A DNA stretch of 64,000 bases from Sinorhizobium fredii (GTDB lineage: Bacteria > Pseudomonadota > Alphaproteobacteria > Rhizobiales > Rhizobiaceae), in NCBI RefSeq assembly GCF_002944405.1, contig NZ_CP024308.1, positions 62,001 to 126,000 of the forward strand, in the 5' to 3' direction. Both the position numbers and the translations under genes were made by a program. Below the pieces are notes generated by a model that saw nothing but the letters and a program-made list of their open reading frames with translations, had not been told where the DNA came from and searched no databases. The stretch's first letter is position 1. Every line of letters begins with the position of its first letter. Positions 41,395 through 50,025 of the stretch are shown here, in pieces.

Positions 41395-42330
41395 TCAGGA
41401 GAGAGCTTTCTGGAGATCGGGCAGAACCTCAAAAAGATCGGCGACAAGGCCATAGTCGGCGACCTGGAAGATTGGTGCCTCCTCATCCTTGTTGATGGCG
41501 ACGATCACCTTGGAATCCTTCATGCCGGCGAGGTGCTGGATGGCACCGGAGATGCCACAGGCGATGTAGAGATCGGGTGCCACCACCTTGCCAGTCTGGC
41601 CGACCTGCCAGTCGTTGGGCGCGTAGCCGGCATCGACGGCGGCTCGGCTTGCACCGACGGCGGCGCCGAGCTTGTCGGCGACGGGAAGGATCACTTCCTT
41701 GAACTTCTCTGCCGAACCGAGCGCCCGGCCGCCCGAGATGATGATCTTCGCCGAGGTCAGCTCCGGGCGGTCTGAAGAGGACAGCGCGTCGGAAACGAAC
41801 CTCGACAAATCGGAAAAAGCGGCTGCCGTCGGGACCTGTTCGACGGCAGCCGAGTCACCCGCCGAAGCGGGGGGGAAGGACGAGGTGCGGACGGTGACGA
41901 CTTTCTTCACTTCGGTCGTCTGCACCGTCTGGACGGCGTTGCCGGCATAGATCGGCCGCTTGAAGGTGTCGGGCGACACCACCTCGATGATCTCCGACAC
42001 CTGGGCGACGTCAAGCAGCGCGGCAACCCGCGGCATGACGTTCTTGCCGACCGAGGTGGCGGCGGCAACAACGGTGTCGTAGCTGCCGGCGAGCGAGACG
42101 ATGAGGGCGGCCAACGGCTCGGCGAGATTGTGGGCGAGCGAGGCATCCTCGGCGACGAGCACCTTCGTGACGCCCGAGAGCTTCGCCGCCTGCTGGGCGG
42201 CGGCCCCGACGCCGGAACCCGCAACGAGCACATGCACGTCCCCGCCGATCTTGGTGGCCGCCGTCAGCGCCTTCGCCGTCTGGTCGGAAAGGTGGGTGTT
42301 GTCGTGGTCAGCCAGAAGCAGAATGGCCAT
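41395..42330 (-). CDS. etfA: Electron transfer flavoprotein alpha subunit
   Basis: 311 residues. N-terminal half '[20 protein letters not shown]'; C-terminal FAD domain with '[19 protein letters not shown]', '[41 protein letters not shown]' and '[20 protein letters not shown]', matching the FAD-contact regions of ETF alpha. With the beta subunit it accepts electrons from flavin dehydrogenases such as dimethylglycine or sarcosine dehydrogenase. It follows etfB by 24 bases. Confidence 0.95.
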   Translation of the reverse strand: MAILLLADHDNTHLSDQTAKALTAATKIGGDVHVLVAGSGVGAAAQQAAKLSGVTKVLVAEDASLAHNLAEPLAALIVSLAGSYDTVVAAATSVGKNVMPRVAALLDVAQVSEIIEVVSPDTFKRPIYAGNAVQTVQTTEVKKVVTVRTSSFPPASAGDSAAVEQVPTAAAFSDLSRFVSDALSSSDRPELTSAKIIISGGRALGSAEKFKEVILPVADKLGAAVGASRAAVDAGYAPNDWQVGQTGKVVAPDLYIACGISGAIQHLAGMKDSKVIVAINKDEEAPIFQVADYGLVADLFEVLPDLQKALS

Positions 42331-42354
42331 GATGGAATCTCCCTTTCCTTGACC

Positions 42355-43104
42355 TTAGAGGACGCCGGCTTCGGTCTTGAGCTTCTCGACGAGCTCGGCG
42401 ACCGACTTCACCTTGATGCCGGCCTTGCGGCCGGACGGCTCTTCCGTCTTCAGCACCTTGATCCGTGCCGCGGTGTCGACGCCGAAATCGGCCGGCGTCT
42501 TCTTGTCGAGCGGCTTCTTCTTCGCCTTCATGATGTTCGGCAGCGAGGCGTAGCGCGGCTCGTTGAGGCGCAGGTCGGTGGTGACCACCGCCGGCAGCTT
42601 CAGCTCCACCGTCTGCAGGCCGCCGTCGACCTCGCGGGTGACGTTGACTTTGCCGCCGCCGATCTCGACCTTCGAGGCGAAGGTGCCCTGCGGCCAACCG
42701 AGGAGAGCGGAGAGCATCTGGCCGGTCTGATTGCTATCGTCGTCGATCGCCTGCTTGCCGACAATGATGAGTCCCGGCTGTTCGGCCTCGGCGACACCCT
42801 TGACGATTTTGGCGACGGCGAGCGGCTCGACCTGGTCTTCGGTCTCGACGAGGATCGCCCGGTCGGCGCCCATGGCGAGCGCCGTTCTCAGCGTCTCCTC
42901 GGCCTTGGCCGGCCCGATCGAGACGACGACGACTTCGGAAGCCTTGCCGGCTTCCTTCAAGCGCAAAGCTTCCTCGACGGAGATCTCGTCGAACGGATTC
43001 ATCGACATCTTCACATTGGCAAGCTCGACGCCCGAACCGTCCGCCTTCACCCGGATCTTGACGTTGAAGTCGACGACCCGTTTCACCGTAACTAGGATTT
43101 TCAT
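42355..43104 (-). CDS. etfB: Electron transfer flavoprotein beta subunit
   Basis: 249 residues from ATG 43104 ('[20 protein letters not shown]'), the normal ETF beta start; a frame open to 43149 only adds residues with no counterpart in the family. '[18 protein letters not shown]', 'GADRAILVE', '[20 protein letters not shown]' are AMP-binding and dimer regions. It pairs with etfA downstream. The aminotransferase gene ends 92 bases before it, so it may be read from the same long transcript. Confidence 0.95.
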   Translation of the reverse strand: MKILVTVKRVVDFNVKIRVKADGSGVELANVKMSMNPFDEISVEEALRLKEAGKASEVVVVSIGPAKAEETLRTALAMGADRAILVETEDQVEPLAVAKIVKGVAEAEQPGLIIVGKQAIDDDSNQTGQMLSALLGWPQGTFASKVEIGGGKVNVTREVDGGLQTVELKLPAVVTTDLRLNEPRYASLPNIMKAKKKPLDKKTPADFGVDTAARIKVLKTEEPSGRKAGIKVKSVAELVEKLKTEAGVL

Positions 43105-43196
43105 TTGGCTGTTCCCCAATTCTAGGCAAAGTAACCCTGTCCGCGGCACGACGCATGCCGCGATCCATGCTGATCAATTCACTGTGGATCTGGCGA

Positions 43197-44549
43197 TCAG
43201 CTTGCCTTGCGGAGGCCTACCTCCAGTGCCTGAAGGATCCGACCGACATCGGCGGCGGTGATCACAAGCGGCGGAGACAAAATAAGATTCGACCCCGACG
43301 TCCTGATCATCACGCCGGCTTCGTAGGCTCCCTCGTAAACCGTCGCGACTGTATCCTTTGGCGCACTAGTCTTCTTTGCTCTGTCCGAGACAAGTTCGAC
43401 GGCGCACATGAGTCCCTTGCCACGCACATCGCCGACGAGTTCGTGTTTGGACTTTAACGCTTGAAGCCCAGCCAACAGCTCTTCTCCGCGCGCCGCAGCA
43501 TTTGCCGCAGTGTTCACACGCATGGTCTCTCGGAGCGTTGCAAGCGCTGCAGCGGCTCCGACGGGATGTCCGGAGTATGTGTAACCATGGCCAATCGCAC
43601 CAAAAACATTGTTGTTGGACTCGAACGCTTCGGCAATCTTTTCCGAGATCATGACCGCTCCGAAGGGGAAGTAGCCATTCGTAAGGGCTTTGGCCGTGGA
43701 AATCAGGTCGGGCTTGACGTTCCAAAGGCGCGAGCCCGTCCATGCTCCTGTTCGCCCGAAGGCGGTGATCACTTCATCCGCGATAAGGAGGATTCCGTGT
43801 CTGTCACAGATCTCACGCATCAAGGGCATGAAGGTGTCGTGGGGTACGATCACACCGCCCGCTCCGAGCACAGGCTCCATGATCAGTGCCGCAATCGTGT
43901 CCGCCCCCTGGAAAGCAATCTCGTCTTCAAACTGCCGGGCGATGGCTGCCGCGATCTCCGCCGGATCTTCCGTGTTGAAGGGGTTGCGATAGGCATAGGG
44001 GGCGGGCAGGTGGATTACTCCCGGCAGCAGCGGCTCATAGTTGCGGCGGAAGTTCGAGTTTCCGTTGACCGAGGCGCCACCGAAATGGGTGCCATGATAG
44101 CCTTTCTTAAGCGCCACGAATTTCGTGCGTTCCGGCTGCCCGTTTACCTTATGATACTGGCGCGCCAGACGAAGGCAGGTTTCGACGGAGTCGGAGCCTC
44201 CGGAAGTGAAGAATGCACGAGTGAGACCGTCCTCCCTGAACCATTCGGTCAGTTCATAGGACAATTCAATCAAAGGCGAGTTGGTCGTGCCGCGGAATGC
44301 TGAGTAATAGGGGAGCTCGTATAGCTGATCCGAAATAGCCTTCTTCACGGGATCGCACGAGTAGCCGAGGTTCACGTTCCAGAGCCCACCGACAGCGTCC
44401 AAGAGGGTGTGGCCAGACAGGTCGGTTATCTCCACGCCCGAAGCCGATCGGACGATCTTCGGAGGATGCGTCCGCATTTCCGCTGGGTGGGCCATTGGAT
44501 GCCATAGGTGGCGAGCATTGTTCTCAACAATGAAGTTCGTATCGCTCAT
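43197..44549 (-). CDS. Class III aminotransferase (omega-amino acid:pyruvate type)
   Basis: 450 residues from ATG 44549 (a second ATG at 44555 overlaps the upstream stop as ATGA). Motifs: 'GLWNVNLGYSCDPVKKAISD', 'TSGGSDSVETCLRLARQYHK', 'LLIADEVITAFGRTGAW', the PLP Lys in 'STAKALTNGYFPFGAVMI', and the late 'GHGYTYSGHPVGAAAAL'. These match omega-transaminases such as beta-alanine-, taurine- or GABA-pyruvate enzymes. Unlike the phospholyase at 34540 it looks like a true transaminase. It probably takes the amino group from an omega-amine in the pathway, with the aldehyde dehydrogenase of the facing operon as next step (inference). Confidence 0.85.
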   Translation of the reverse strand: MSDTNFIVENNARHLWHPMAHPAEMRTHPPKIVRSASGVEITDLSGHTLLDAVGGLWNVNLGYSCDPVKKAISDQLYELPYYSAFRGTTNSPLIELSYELTEWFREDGLTRAFFTSGGSDSVETCLRLARQYHKVNGQPERTKFVALKKGYHGTHFGGASVNGNSNFRRNYEPLLPGVIHLPAPYAYRNPFNTEDPAEIAAAIARQFEDEIAFQGADTIAALIMEPVLGAGGVIVPHDTFMPLMREICDRHGILLIADEVITAFGRTGAWTGSRLWNVKPDLISTAKALTNGYFPFGAVMISEKIAEAFESNNNVFGAIGHGYTYSGHPVGAAAALATLRETMRVNTAANAAARGEELLAGLQALKSKHELVGDVRGKGLMCAVELVSDRAKKTSAPKDTVATVYEGAYEAGVMIRTSGSNLILSPPLVITAADVGRILQALEVGLRKAS

Positions 44550-44551
44550 CG

Positions 44552-45223
44552 TCATTCTCCGGCTGATATGCCCAGCGCTTCGCAGGCGAGGGAGTAGCTT
44601 TCAGAAGGGCGGGTGACGTCGAAGTGGACTGTGCGCATGCCGACGTTCCGGGCACCGGTGATGTTTCGGAGCTGGTCGTCCACGAAGACGCACTCTTCGG
44701 CGGCGACGCCAAGCGCGCTCGTCACGAAACCATATGATCGGGGGTCGGGCTTCAGGACCTTCGTGTAGGTCGCGTCGACAATCGCGTCGAAATCAGCCAG
44801 GAAGGGCAGTTTGTCCCTGAATCCACTGCCGTAGAAAAGATCGAGTTCGTTCGACAGGATCGCCAGCTTCCGCCCTGCGTTCTTTGCGGCGCGAATCGCC
44901 TCCAACGCTTCCGGGCGGATCATGGCGGCTGGATCGTCGCCGCGGATGCGCTGCAGGAAGCTAGGCAGGTCCACCCATTCTTCGCCGACCAAGCGTCCGG
45001 TCTCGGCCGCCCGCATGTACCAGTAGTCGCGCTCTGAAATGCGGTCGTCCTGCATCTCGCACCACATGGGATCGCTAGCGGGATCGAAAGGTCCCATCCA
45101 ATTGAGAGTACCGGTCGGAACGCCAAGAGCCGCTTCGCTCTGCGGATGGGTTTCGAAGACTGTTTTCGAGATGACGCCGCCGAAATCGAGGACGAGCGCA
45201 CTGCACGATGCCGCCACCTTCAA
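44552..45223 (-). CDS. HAD-superfamily hydrolase (HAD-IA)
   Basis: 223 residues. Motif I reads 'LVLDFGGVIS', with the nucleophile Asp followed by Phe-Gly (the usual second Asp is replaced by Gly, as in YihX and epoxide-hydrolase N-domain relatives); motif II Ser-Asn at 'LAILSNELD'; motif III Lys 'KVLKPDPRSYG'; motif IV 'CVFVDDQLRNITGA'. It is a small-molecule phosphatase or related hydrolase, cytoplasmic. As the first gene of the minus-strand ETF operon it may dephosphorylate a pathway intermediate. The substrate cannot be read. Confidence 0.82.
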   Translation of the reverse strand: MKVAASCSALVLDFGGVISKTVFETHPQSEAALGVPTGTLNWMGPFDPASDPMWCEMQDDRISERDYWYMRAAETGRLVGEEWVDLPSFLQRIRGDDPAAMIRPEALEAIRAAKNAGRKLAILSNELDLFYGSGFRDKLPFLADFDAIVDATYTKVLKPDPRSYGFVTSALGVAAEECVFVDDQLRNITGARNVGMRTVHFDVTRPSESYSLACEALGISAGE

Positions 45224-45384
45224 GTTCCTTTCCTGCTTTCAAAACTACGGAGCGTGCTTCCTGCCCCAGGTGATGATGCCGCCTCCTCGCTCCCTTCCCA
45301 GCATGGTCGAGACAGGGAGGCGCGCTCACTCTTGACGGACTACTTGACAGAACTCAGAACATAATGCAAGCTTTTTAAACTGCT

Positions 45385-45401
45385 GGTGATAATAATGAAC
45401 C
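45385..45401. promoter_or_regulatory. IclR-type operator, site 4
   Basis: GGTGATAATAATGAACC, identical to site 3 at 35981 over 19 bases with the next two A. It lies 35 bases before the tctC start and 161 bases before the divergent HAD gene start, so it could control both operons. TTGACA is present at 45344 but no good -10 box at the usual distance. Confidence 0.68.
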
Positions 45402-45436
45402 AAACACGGCAGGAAAGCCAAAGTGGGAGTTTGCAG

Positions 45437-46375
45437 ATGCGAAAATTGCTTACATTGACGCTGATGACGACGCTGCTTGCGGGAGCGGCCTTCGCGCCGG
45501 CTGCCCGTGCGGAATATCCCGAAAGACCTGTGACCTTCATTGTTCCCTGGCCCCCCGGCGATATTGAAGACCAGCTTACGCGCGTCATCGCAGAGGAGAT
45601 GACCAAGGAGACGGGGGTGCCGGCTAAGGTCGTCAACAGGCCCGGAGGGGGGGCCGTGGAGGGCGCGACGGCGGTTGCTCAAGCGGAGCCAGACGGGTAC
45701 ACGATCGGCTCGTTCGTGATTGACGTACCAACGATGCACATCATCCGCGGCAACGCCACGTACAAGCGAGATACCTTCGAGCCGATCGGAATCTTCCTGA
45801 CCTATCCGTTCGCTCTCGTCGCCCTGAAGTCAGCGCCGTACAAGACGCTTAGCGAGCTGGCGGACTACGCGAAGCACAATCCCGTCAAGCTCGCACATTT
45901 CGGTTATGACCTGGTGCCATCGATGGCCACCTTCGCTGCCGCAAAGAGGCTCGGCTTCAAGTTCAGCGCCGACGCGGCGTACGAAATGGTGGACTGCTCC
46001 ACATTGAAGAACGGCGATGCCGACGTGATGAACACGACCATGGCCGTGATTCTGGCATGCAGGGACGACATCAACGTACTCGCCGCTTACACCGACCAGC
46101 CACTGTCGGTAGCGCCCGAAGCTCCGCTTCTTTCGTGGGAGGTACCTGGCCTCGACATCACGCTCTGGAACGGCCTGTTCGTCCCGAAGGGCACACCGCA
46201 GGAAATCAAGGACAAGATCGCGGCGATCGCGAAGAAAGCGGTGCAATCCGACAAGGCGAAGGAGATCGCCGCACCGTCTGGCGCTGGCATCTACTGGATG
46301 GACGCAGCGCACTCGGCTGAACGCATCGCCAAGGACTACCAGAAAGCCGAAGACATCCTCAAGGAGATCCAGTGA
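45437..46375 (+). CDS. tctC: Tripartite tricarboxylate transporter substrate-binding protein
   Basis: 312 residues from ATG 45437 with GGGAG upstream; the frame is open to 45386 but that start lies in the operator. The signal peptide is 'MRKLLTLTLMTTLLAGAAFA' with a cut after 'ARA'. The mature protein has 'YPERPVTFIVPWPPGDIEDQ', the N-terminal strand and ligand loop of TctC/BugT family proteins, where 'PGG' is more usual than 'PGD'. It binds an organic acid in the periplasm for TctAB. The gene leads the plus-strand operon. Confidence 0.92.
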   Translation: MRKLLTLTLMTTLLAGAAFAPAARAEYPERPVTFIVPWPPGDIEDQLTRVIAEEMTKETGVPAKVVNRPGGGAVEGATAVAQAEPDGYTIGSFVIDVPTMHIIRGNATYKRDTFEPIGIFLTYPFALVALKSAPYKTLSELADYAKHNPVKLAHFGYDLVPSMATFAAAKRLGFKFSADAAYEMVDCSTLKNGDADVMNTTMAVILACRDDINVLAAYTDQPLSVAPEAPLLSWEVPGLDITLWNGLFVPKGTPQEIKDKIAAIAKKAVQSDKAKEIAAPSGAGIYWMDAAHSAERIAKDYQKAEDILKEIQ

Positions 46376-46379
46376 CACG

Positions 46380-46410
46380 GGAATGGCGTGCCTACCGGGC
46401 ACGCCATTCC
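46380..46410 (+). other. Strong intercistronic stem-loop between tctC and tctB
   Basis: GGAATGGCGTGCC (46380-46392) and GGCACGCCATTCC (46398-46410) form a perfect 13-bp stem with a 5-base loop. There is no T-run after it. Hairpins of this kind after binding-protein genes protect the upstream mRNA, giving more binding protein than membrane components. Confidence 0.6.
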
Positions 46411-46438
46411 GATAGGCAGCTTATTCTGGAGTTGAGCG

Positions 46439-47029
46439 ATGACCCGCAGCGGACCGCCCGGAACCGAGAGTGAATACATCGAGAGCGAACTGGACGAGGT
46501 CGTGCCGCCCGCCGCGGAAGGACTGGCCGCCGCGATATTTTGCGGAGCAACGATTGTCCTGATTGCGTTGGCACCTTTTGCGACTCGGCCGCAGCCGATC
46601 GACAAAGGGTGGTATCTGGCCCCGGTTAACTGGCCATTGCTCAGCCTTGCACTGGCGCTGGTCTCGGGAGCGATCCTGAGCTGGCGGTTCTGGAGCGCTT
46701 TCCGCTCCACCCCCGACCGCGACGCCTTCCGGCGGGCGTCCCTCTGGGCATTCGGCGGAATGGGAGCGGCCATTGAATACAGCGCCTACTTCTGCGCCTA
46801 CCTAGTCGGCGTCACCTATCTCGGTTTCGCGATCGCCACCGTCTTGTTCCTGCAATTCGTCGCATGGCGCTCCGGGCTGCGCGGCCGCAAATGGGTGCTG
46901 ACCACGCTCGCCGTCGCAGCCGGTATCGTCGTCATATTCAGGCTTGGGATCGATCTGTGGTTCCCGCTTGCACCGATCTTCAAACTCCTTCCCGCCTGGG
47001 TCGGCAATTCACTCGGGGGCGTCCTGTGA
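46439..47029 (+). CDS. tctB: Tripartite tricarboxylate transporter TctB family protein
   Basis: 196 residues with four hydrophobic segments ('LAAAIFCGATIVLIALAPF', 'PLLSLALALVSGAILSW', 'YLVGVTYLGFAIATVLFLQF', 'LTTLAVAAGIVVIFRLGIDL'), as expected for the small membrane subunit of TTT transporters. The N-terminus is long and acidic for the family. Its stop overlaps the GTG of tctA (GTGA). Confidence 0.85.
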   Translation: MTRSGPPGTESEYIESELDEVVPPAAEGLAAAIFCGATIVLIALAPFATRPQPIDKGWYLAPVNWPLLSLALALVSGAILSWRFWSAFRSTPDRDAFRRASLWAFGGMGAAIEYSAYFCAYLVGVTYLGFAIATVLFLQFVAWRSGLRGRKWVLTTLAVAAGIVVIFRLGIDLWFPLAPIFKLLPAWVGNSLGGVL

Positions 47030-48537
47030 TTGAGAGCTTTCTCCTTGGACTAGAACATGTCGCGACCTGGCAGGTTCTGCTGGCGCTCGTCGCAGGCGCG
47101 CTGTGCGGGATAGTCGTGGGTGCCATTCCGGGATTGGAACCGGCTGGAGCGATGGCGATCCTCCTTCCATTCACCCTGCAAATGGATCCGCTGCCGGGTG
47201 TGACGATCCTGCTCGGGGCCTACGGCGGCGCTTGGTATGGCGGAGCGATACCCGCGATCCTCATCCGCGTACCTGGTACGCCGGTGAACGTTCTCACAAC
47301 TTATGACGGCTATCCGATGGCGCGAAAAGGAATGGCGCATCGTGCTCTGTCGATCGCGTATTCGTCCTCCTTTGTAGGAGGGATTGTAAGCGTGCTCGCG
47401 CTGGTTCTGCTAGCTCCCTACCTCGCCACCGTCGCGGAAAGATTCGGCGCTCCTGAATATGCGATGATCTCCGTGCTCGCGCTCGTCTCCGTCCTGCTGG
47501 CCCACCAAAATCATGTGGTCGCCGCACTCATGTCGCTGGGCTTCGGAATGTTCCTCGGATCGGTAGGTTTCGAGTCACCGTTCAACACGCAGAGGTACAC
47601 GTTCGATCAACAGTGGCTTCTCGGCGGCGTTCCAATGGTGCCTGTCGTAATAGGCCTCTTCGCCATGTCGCAGGCATTCGTACTGCTCAAAACGCCGAGC
47701 TATCCTGACCTCGCGTCGGACTACCAAAGCGGGAATCGCTTCCGCGGGCTATTGGAGGTGTTCAAGTATCCGAGAACAGTGATCCGTTCTTCCGGCCTGG
47801 GCGTATTCCTCGGCCTCCTTCCGGGTATTGGAGAATTCGGCGCGCAATTCCTCTCCTATTCCCTGGCACGTCGCTTCTCTAAGAAGCCGGAAGAGTTCGG
47901 AAAGGGTTCAGCGGAAGGCCTCGTCGCTTCGGAGACTTCCATCAGCGCCTGTACTTCTACGGTCCTTGTTCCACTGCTCTCGCTCGGCATACCCGCCGAC
48001 CCCCTGATGGCGATGCTGCTCGCCGTTTTCATGATCCACAACATCGTGCCGGGACCGCAGCTATTTTCCCAGCACCCGGACTTCATCTCCGGCCTCTATA
48101 TCTCGCTGTTCATCCTCAATCTGGCGATTCTCGGCATACTGCTCTTCGCGACGAAATACATCGTCAGGCTTTCTGGTATCAGCCCTCGCATGATCGGAGC
48201 GACCATTCTCGTTCTGGCGATGATCGGCTCCTATACGCAGAACTATCGCCTCACCGACGCACTGATAACAGTCGTCTTTGCAGTGGTTGGGCGCTTCATG
48301 CTCCGAAACGGGATTCCCGCTTTTCCTTTGGTGATTGGCTTGGTGTTGGGGCCGATGCTGGAGGTTCGTCTCAAACAGTCACTCAGTCTTTCGAAGGGCG
48401 ATCCGATGATTTTCATCGAGCGTCCGATCGCTGCCGTGCTGCTGGCGCTCGCCGTAGGAGCTGTAGGCTTCTTCGCCATCGCCCGGTCAAAGGGCGCCAG
48501 CTTGCCAGTCGCGAAAGACCATAATCAGAAGGCTTAG
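47026..48537 (+). CDS. tctA: Tripartite tricarboxylate transporter large permease TctA
   Basis: 503 residues from GTG 47026, overlapping the tctB stop; upstream codons in the frame (to 46864) belong to the shadow of tctB. The first conserved segment 'GIVVGAIPGLEPAGAMAILL' and its half-repeat 'GVFLGLLPGIGEFGAQFLSY' are the GAxPGL-type reentrant loops of TctA; 'YGGAWYGGAIPAILIRVPGTP' follows. Eleven or twelve helices are present. It moves a carboxylate across the inner membrane using an ion gradient. Confidence 0.92.
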   Translation: MIESFLLGLEHVATWQVLLALVAGALCGIVVGAIPGLEPAGAMAILLPFTLQMDPLPGVTILLGAYGGAWYGGAIPAILIRVPGTPVNVLTTYDGYPMARKGMAHRALSIAYSSSFVGGIVSVLALVLLAPYLATVAERFGAPEYAMISVLALVSVLLAHQNHVVAALMSLGFGMFLGSVGFESPFNTQRYTFDQQWLLGGVPMVPVVIGLFAMSQAFVLLKTPSYPDLASDYQSGNRFRGLLEVFKYPRTVIRSSGLGVFLGLLPGIGEFGAQFLSYSLARRFSKKPEEFGKGSAEGLVASETSISACTSTVLVPLLSLGIPADPLMAMLLAVFMIHNIVPGPQLFSQHPDFISGLYISLFILNLAILGILLFATKYIVRLSGISPRMIGATILVLAMIGSYTQNYRLTDALITVVFAVVGRFMLRNGIPAFPLVIGLVLGPMLEVRLKQSLSLSKGDPMIFIERPIAAVLLALAVGAVGFFAIARSKGASLPVAKDHNQKA

Positions 48538-48540
48538 AAA

Positions 48541-50025
48541 ATGAAGCAGGAACAGATCGACAAACTCCGGGGCGTTCCCGTTCCGGAGCAGGCCCTCTTC
48601 ATTGCCGGTGGCCGCCGCCCCGCTATCAGAGGCGGCAGCCGGGAAGTCGTCTCGCCGCTCGATGGGGCGGCTCTGACGAGGCTGGCCGAGGGCGAAGCCG
48701 CCGATGTCGATATTGCGGTCTCGGCTGCACGTGCGGCGTTCGACAAGGGAGGCTGGTCGAAAGCCTCTCCGGGGGAACGCAAGAAGGTCATGCACCGGAT
48801 CGCGGACCTCATCGAGGGGAACGCGCTCGAAATTGCGGTGCTCGGAGTACGTGACAACGGCACGGAAATCTCCATGGCCTTGAAGGCCGAGCCAGGGAGT
48901 GCTGCGAACACCTTTCGCTACTACGCGGAACTCGCCGACAAGATCTATGGAGAGATCGCCCCGACGCCGGATTCGGTGCTCGGCCTCGTCCACCACGAAC
49001 CGGTGGGTGTTGTGGGCGTCATCGTGCCCTGGAACTTTCCGCTGATGATCGGAGCGTGGAAGATCGCCCCAGCGCTCGCCGCCGGAAACTCTGTGGTGGT
49101 CAAGCCGGCGGAGGTTGCATCGCTCTCCTTGCTCCGCCTCGCCGAGCTTTGTTCCGAAGCCGGGCTTCCCGACGGTGTGCTGAACGTAGTCACCGGCCAA
49201 GGGTCGGTGGTGGGTGAGGCAATCGGTCTTCACCCCGATATCGATGTGCTCGCGTTCACTGGATCAGGCGGCGTCGGTAGGCGGCTGCTGGAATATTCCG
49301 CGCGGTCGAACCTGAAACGGGTCTACCTCGAACTTGGCGGTAAGTCGCCCAACATCGTGTTCGCCGACGCGCCGGACCTGGATCAGGCGGCCAAGACCGC
49401 CGCTTACGGCATTTTCCGGAATTCTGGCCAGGTGTGCGTCGCCGGGTCACGACTGCTCGTTGAAAGATCGATACACAAGGAGTTCTCTGAAAAGGTCTCC
49501 GCGATTGCTGGCACAATAAAGGTCGGCGATCCGTTGGACTTGACGACCGAAGCGGGGGCCATCGCCAGCGAGGACCAGCTCAAGAAAAACCTGGAGCATG
49601 TCGCCCGCGCTCAGGCGCAAGGGGCAGAGCTCAGGGCCGGCGGAAATCGAATCCTTCAGGCGACCGGCGGCTATTTCATGTCTCCGACGGTGTTCGACGG
49701 CGTCACACTGGAAATGACCCTGTTCCGGGAGGAGGTGTTCGGACCTGTCCTCGCTATCACGCCCTTTGAAGACGAGGCGGACGCGATACGGATCGCGAAC
49801 TCGACCGCATATGGACTCGCCTCCGGCGTCTGGACGGCGAACCTTTCGCGCGCGCATCGGATGGTGCGAGCGATCCGGGCAGGAGTAGTTCACGTCAACA
49901 CTTACGGCGGGTCCGACATCACCGTCCCGCTCGGCGGCGTGGGGCAGTCAGGTAACGGCCACGACAAGTCGCCGCACGCGCTGGACAAATATCTCAATCT
50001 CAAGACAGCATGGGTTCAACTTTGA
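48541..50025 (+). CDS. NAD-dependent aldehyde dehydrogenase (PuuC/betaine-aldehyde type)
   Basis: 494 residues. NAD site 'VPWNFPLMIGAWKIAPALAA', catalytic Glu in 'LELGGKSPNIVF', catalytic Cys in 'FRNSGQVCVAGSRLL', and 'EVFGPVLAI' all intact. It resembles gamma-glutamyl-aminobutyraldehyde or betaine-aldehyde dehydrogenases. It starts 3 bases after tctA and its stop overlaps the next gene by one base (TGATG). It could oxidise the aldehyde made by the omega-transaminase or by the phospholyase. Confidence 0.88.
   Translation: MKQEQIDKLRGVPVPEQALFIAGGRRPAIRGGSREVVSPLDGAALTRLAEGEAADVDIAVSAARAAFDKGGWSKASPGERKKVMHRIADLIEGNALEIAVLGVRDNGTEISMALKAEPGSAANTFRYYAELADKIYGEIAPTPDSVLGLVHHEPVGVVGVIVPWNFPLMIGAWKIAPALAAGNSVVVKPAEVASLSLLRLAELCSEAGLPDGVLNVVTGQGSVVGEAIGLHPDIDVLAFTGSGGVGRRLLEYSARSNLKRVYLELGGKSPNIVFADAPDLDQAAKTAAYGIFRNSGQVCVAGSRLLVERSIHKEFSEKVSAIAGTIKVGDPLDLTTEAGAIASEDQLKKNLEHVARAQAQGAELRAGGNRILQATGGYFMSPTVFDGVTLEMTLFREEVFGPVLAITPFEDEADAIRIANSTAYGLASGVWTANLSRAHRMVRAIRAGVVHVNTYGGSDITVPLGGVGQSGNGHDKSPHALDKYLNLKTAWVQL

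Noticed and set aside
42130..43095. Plus-strand frame of 321 codons opposite etfA/etfB
   Set aside because: Leu/Asp/Arg/Gly-rich shadow of two well-established ETF genes.
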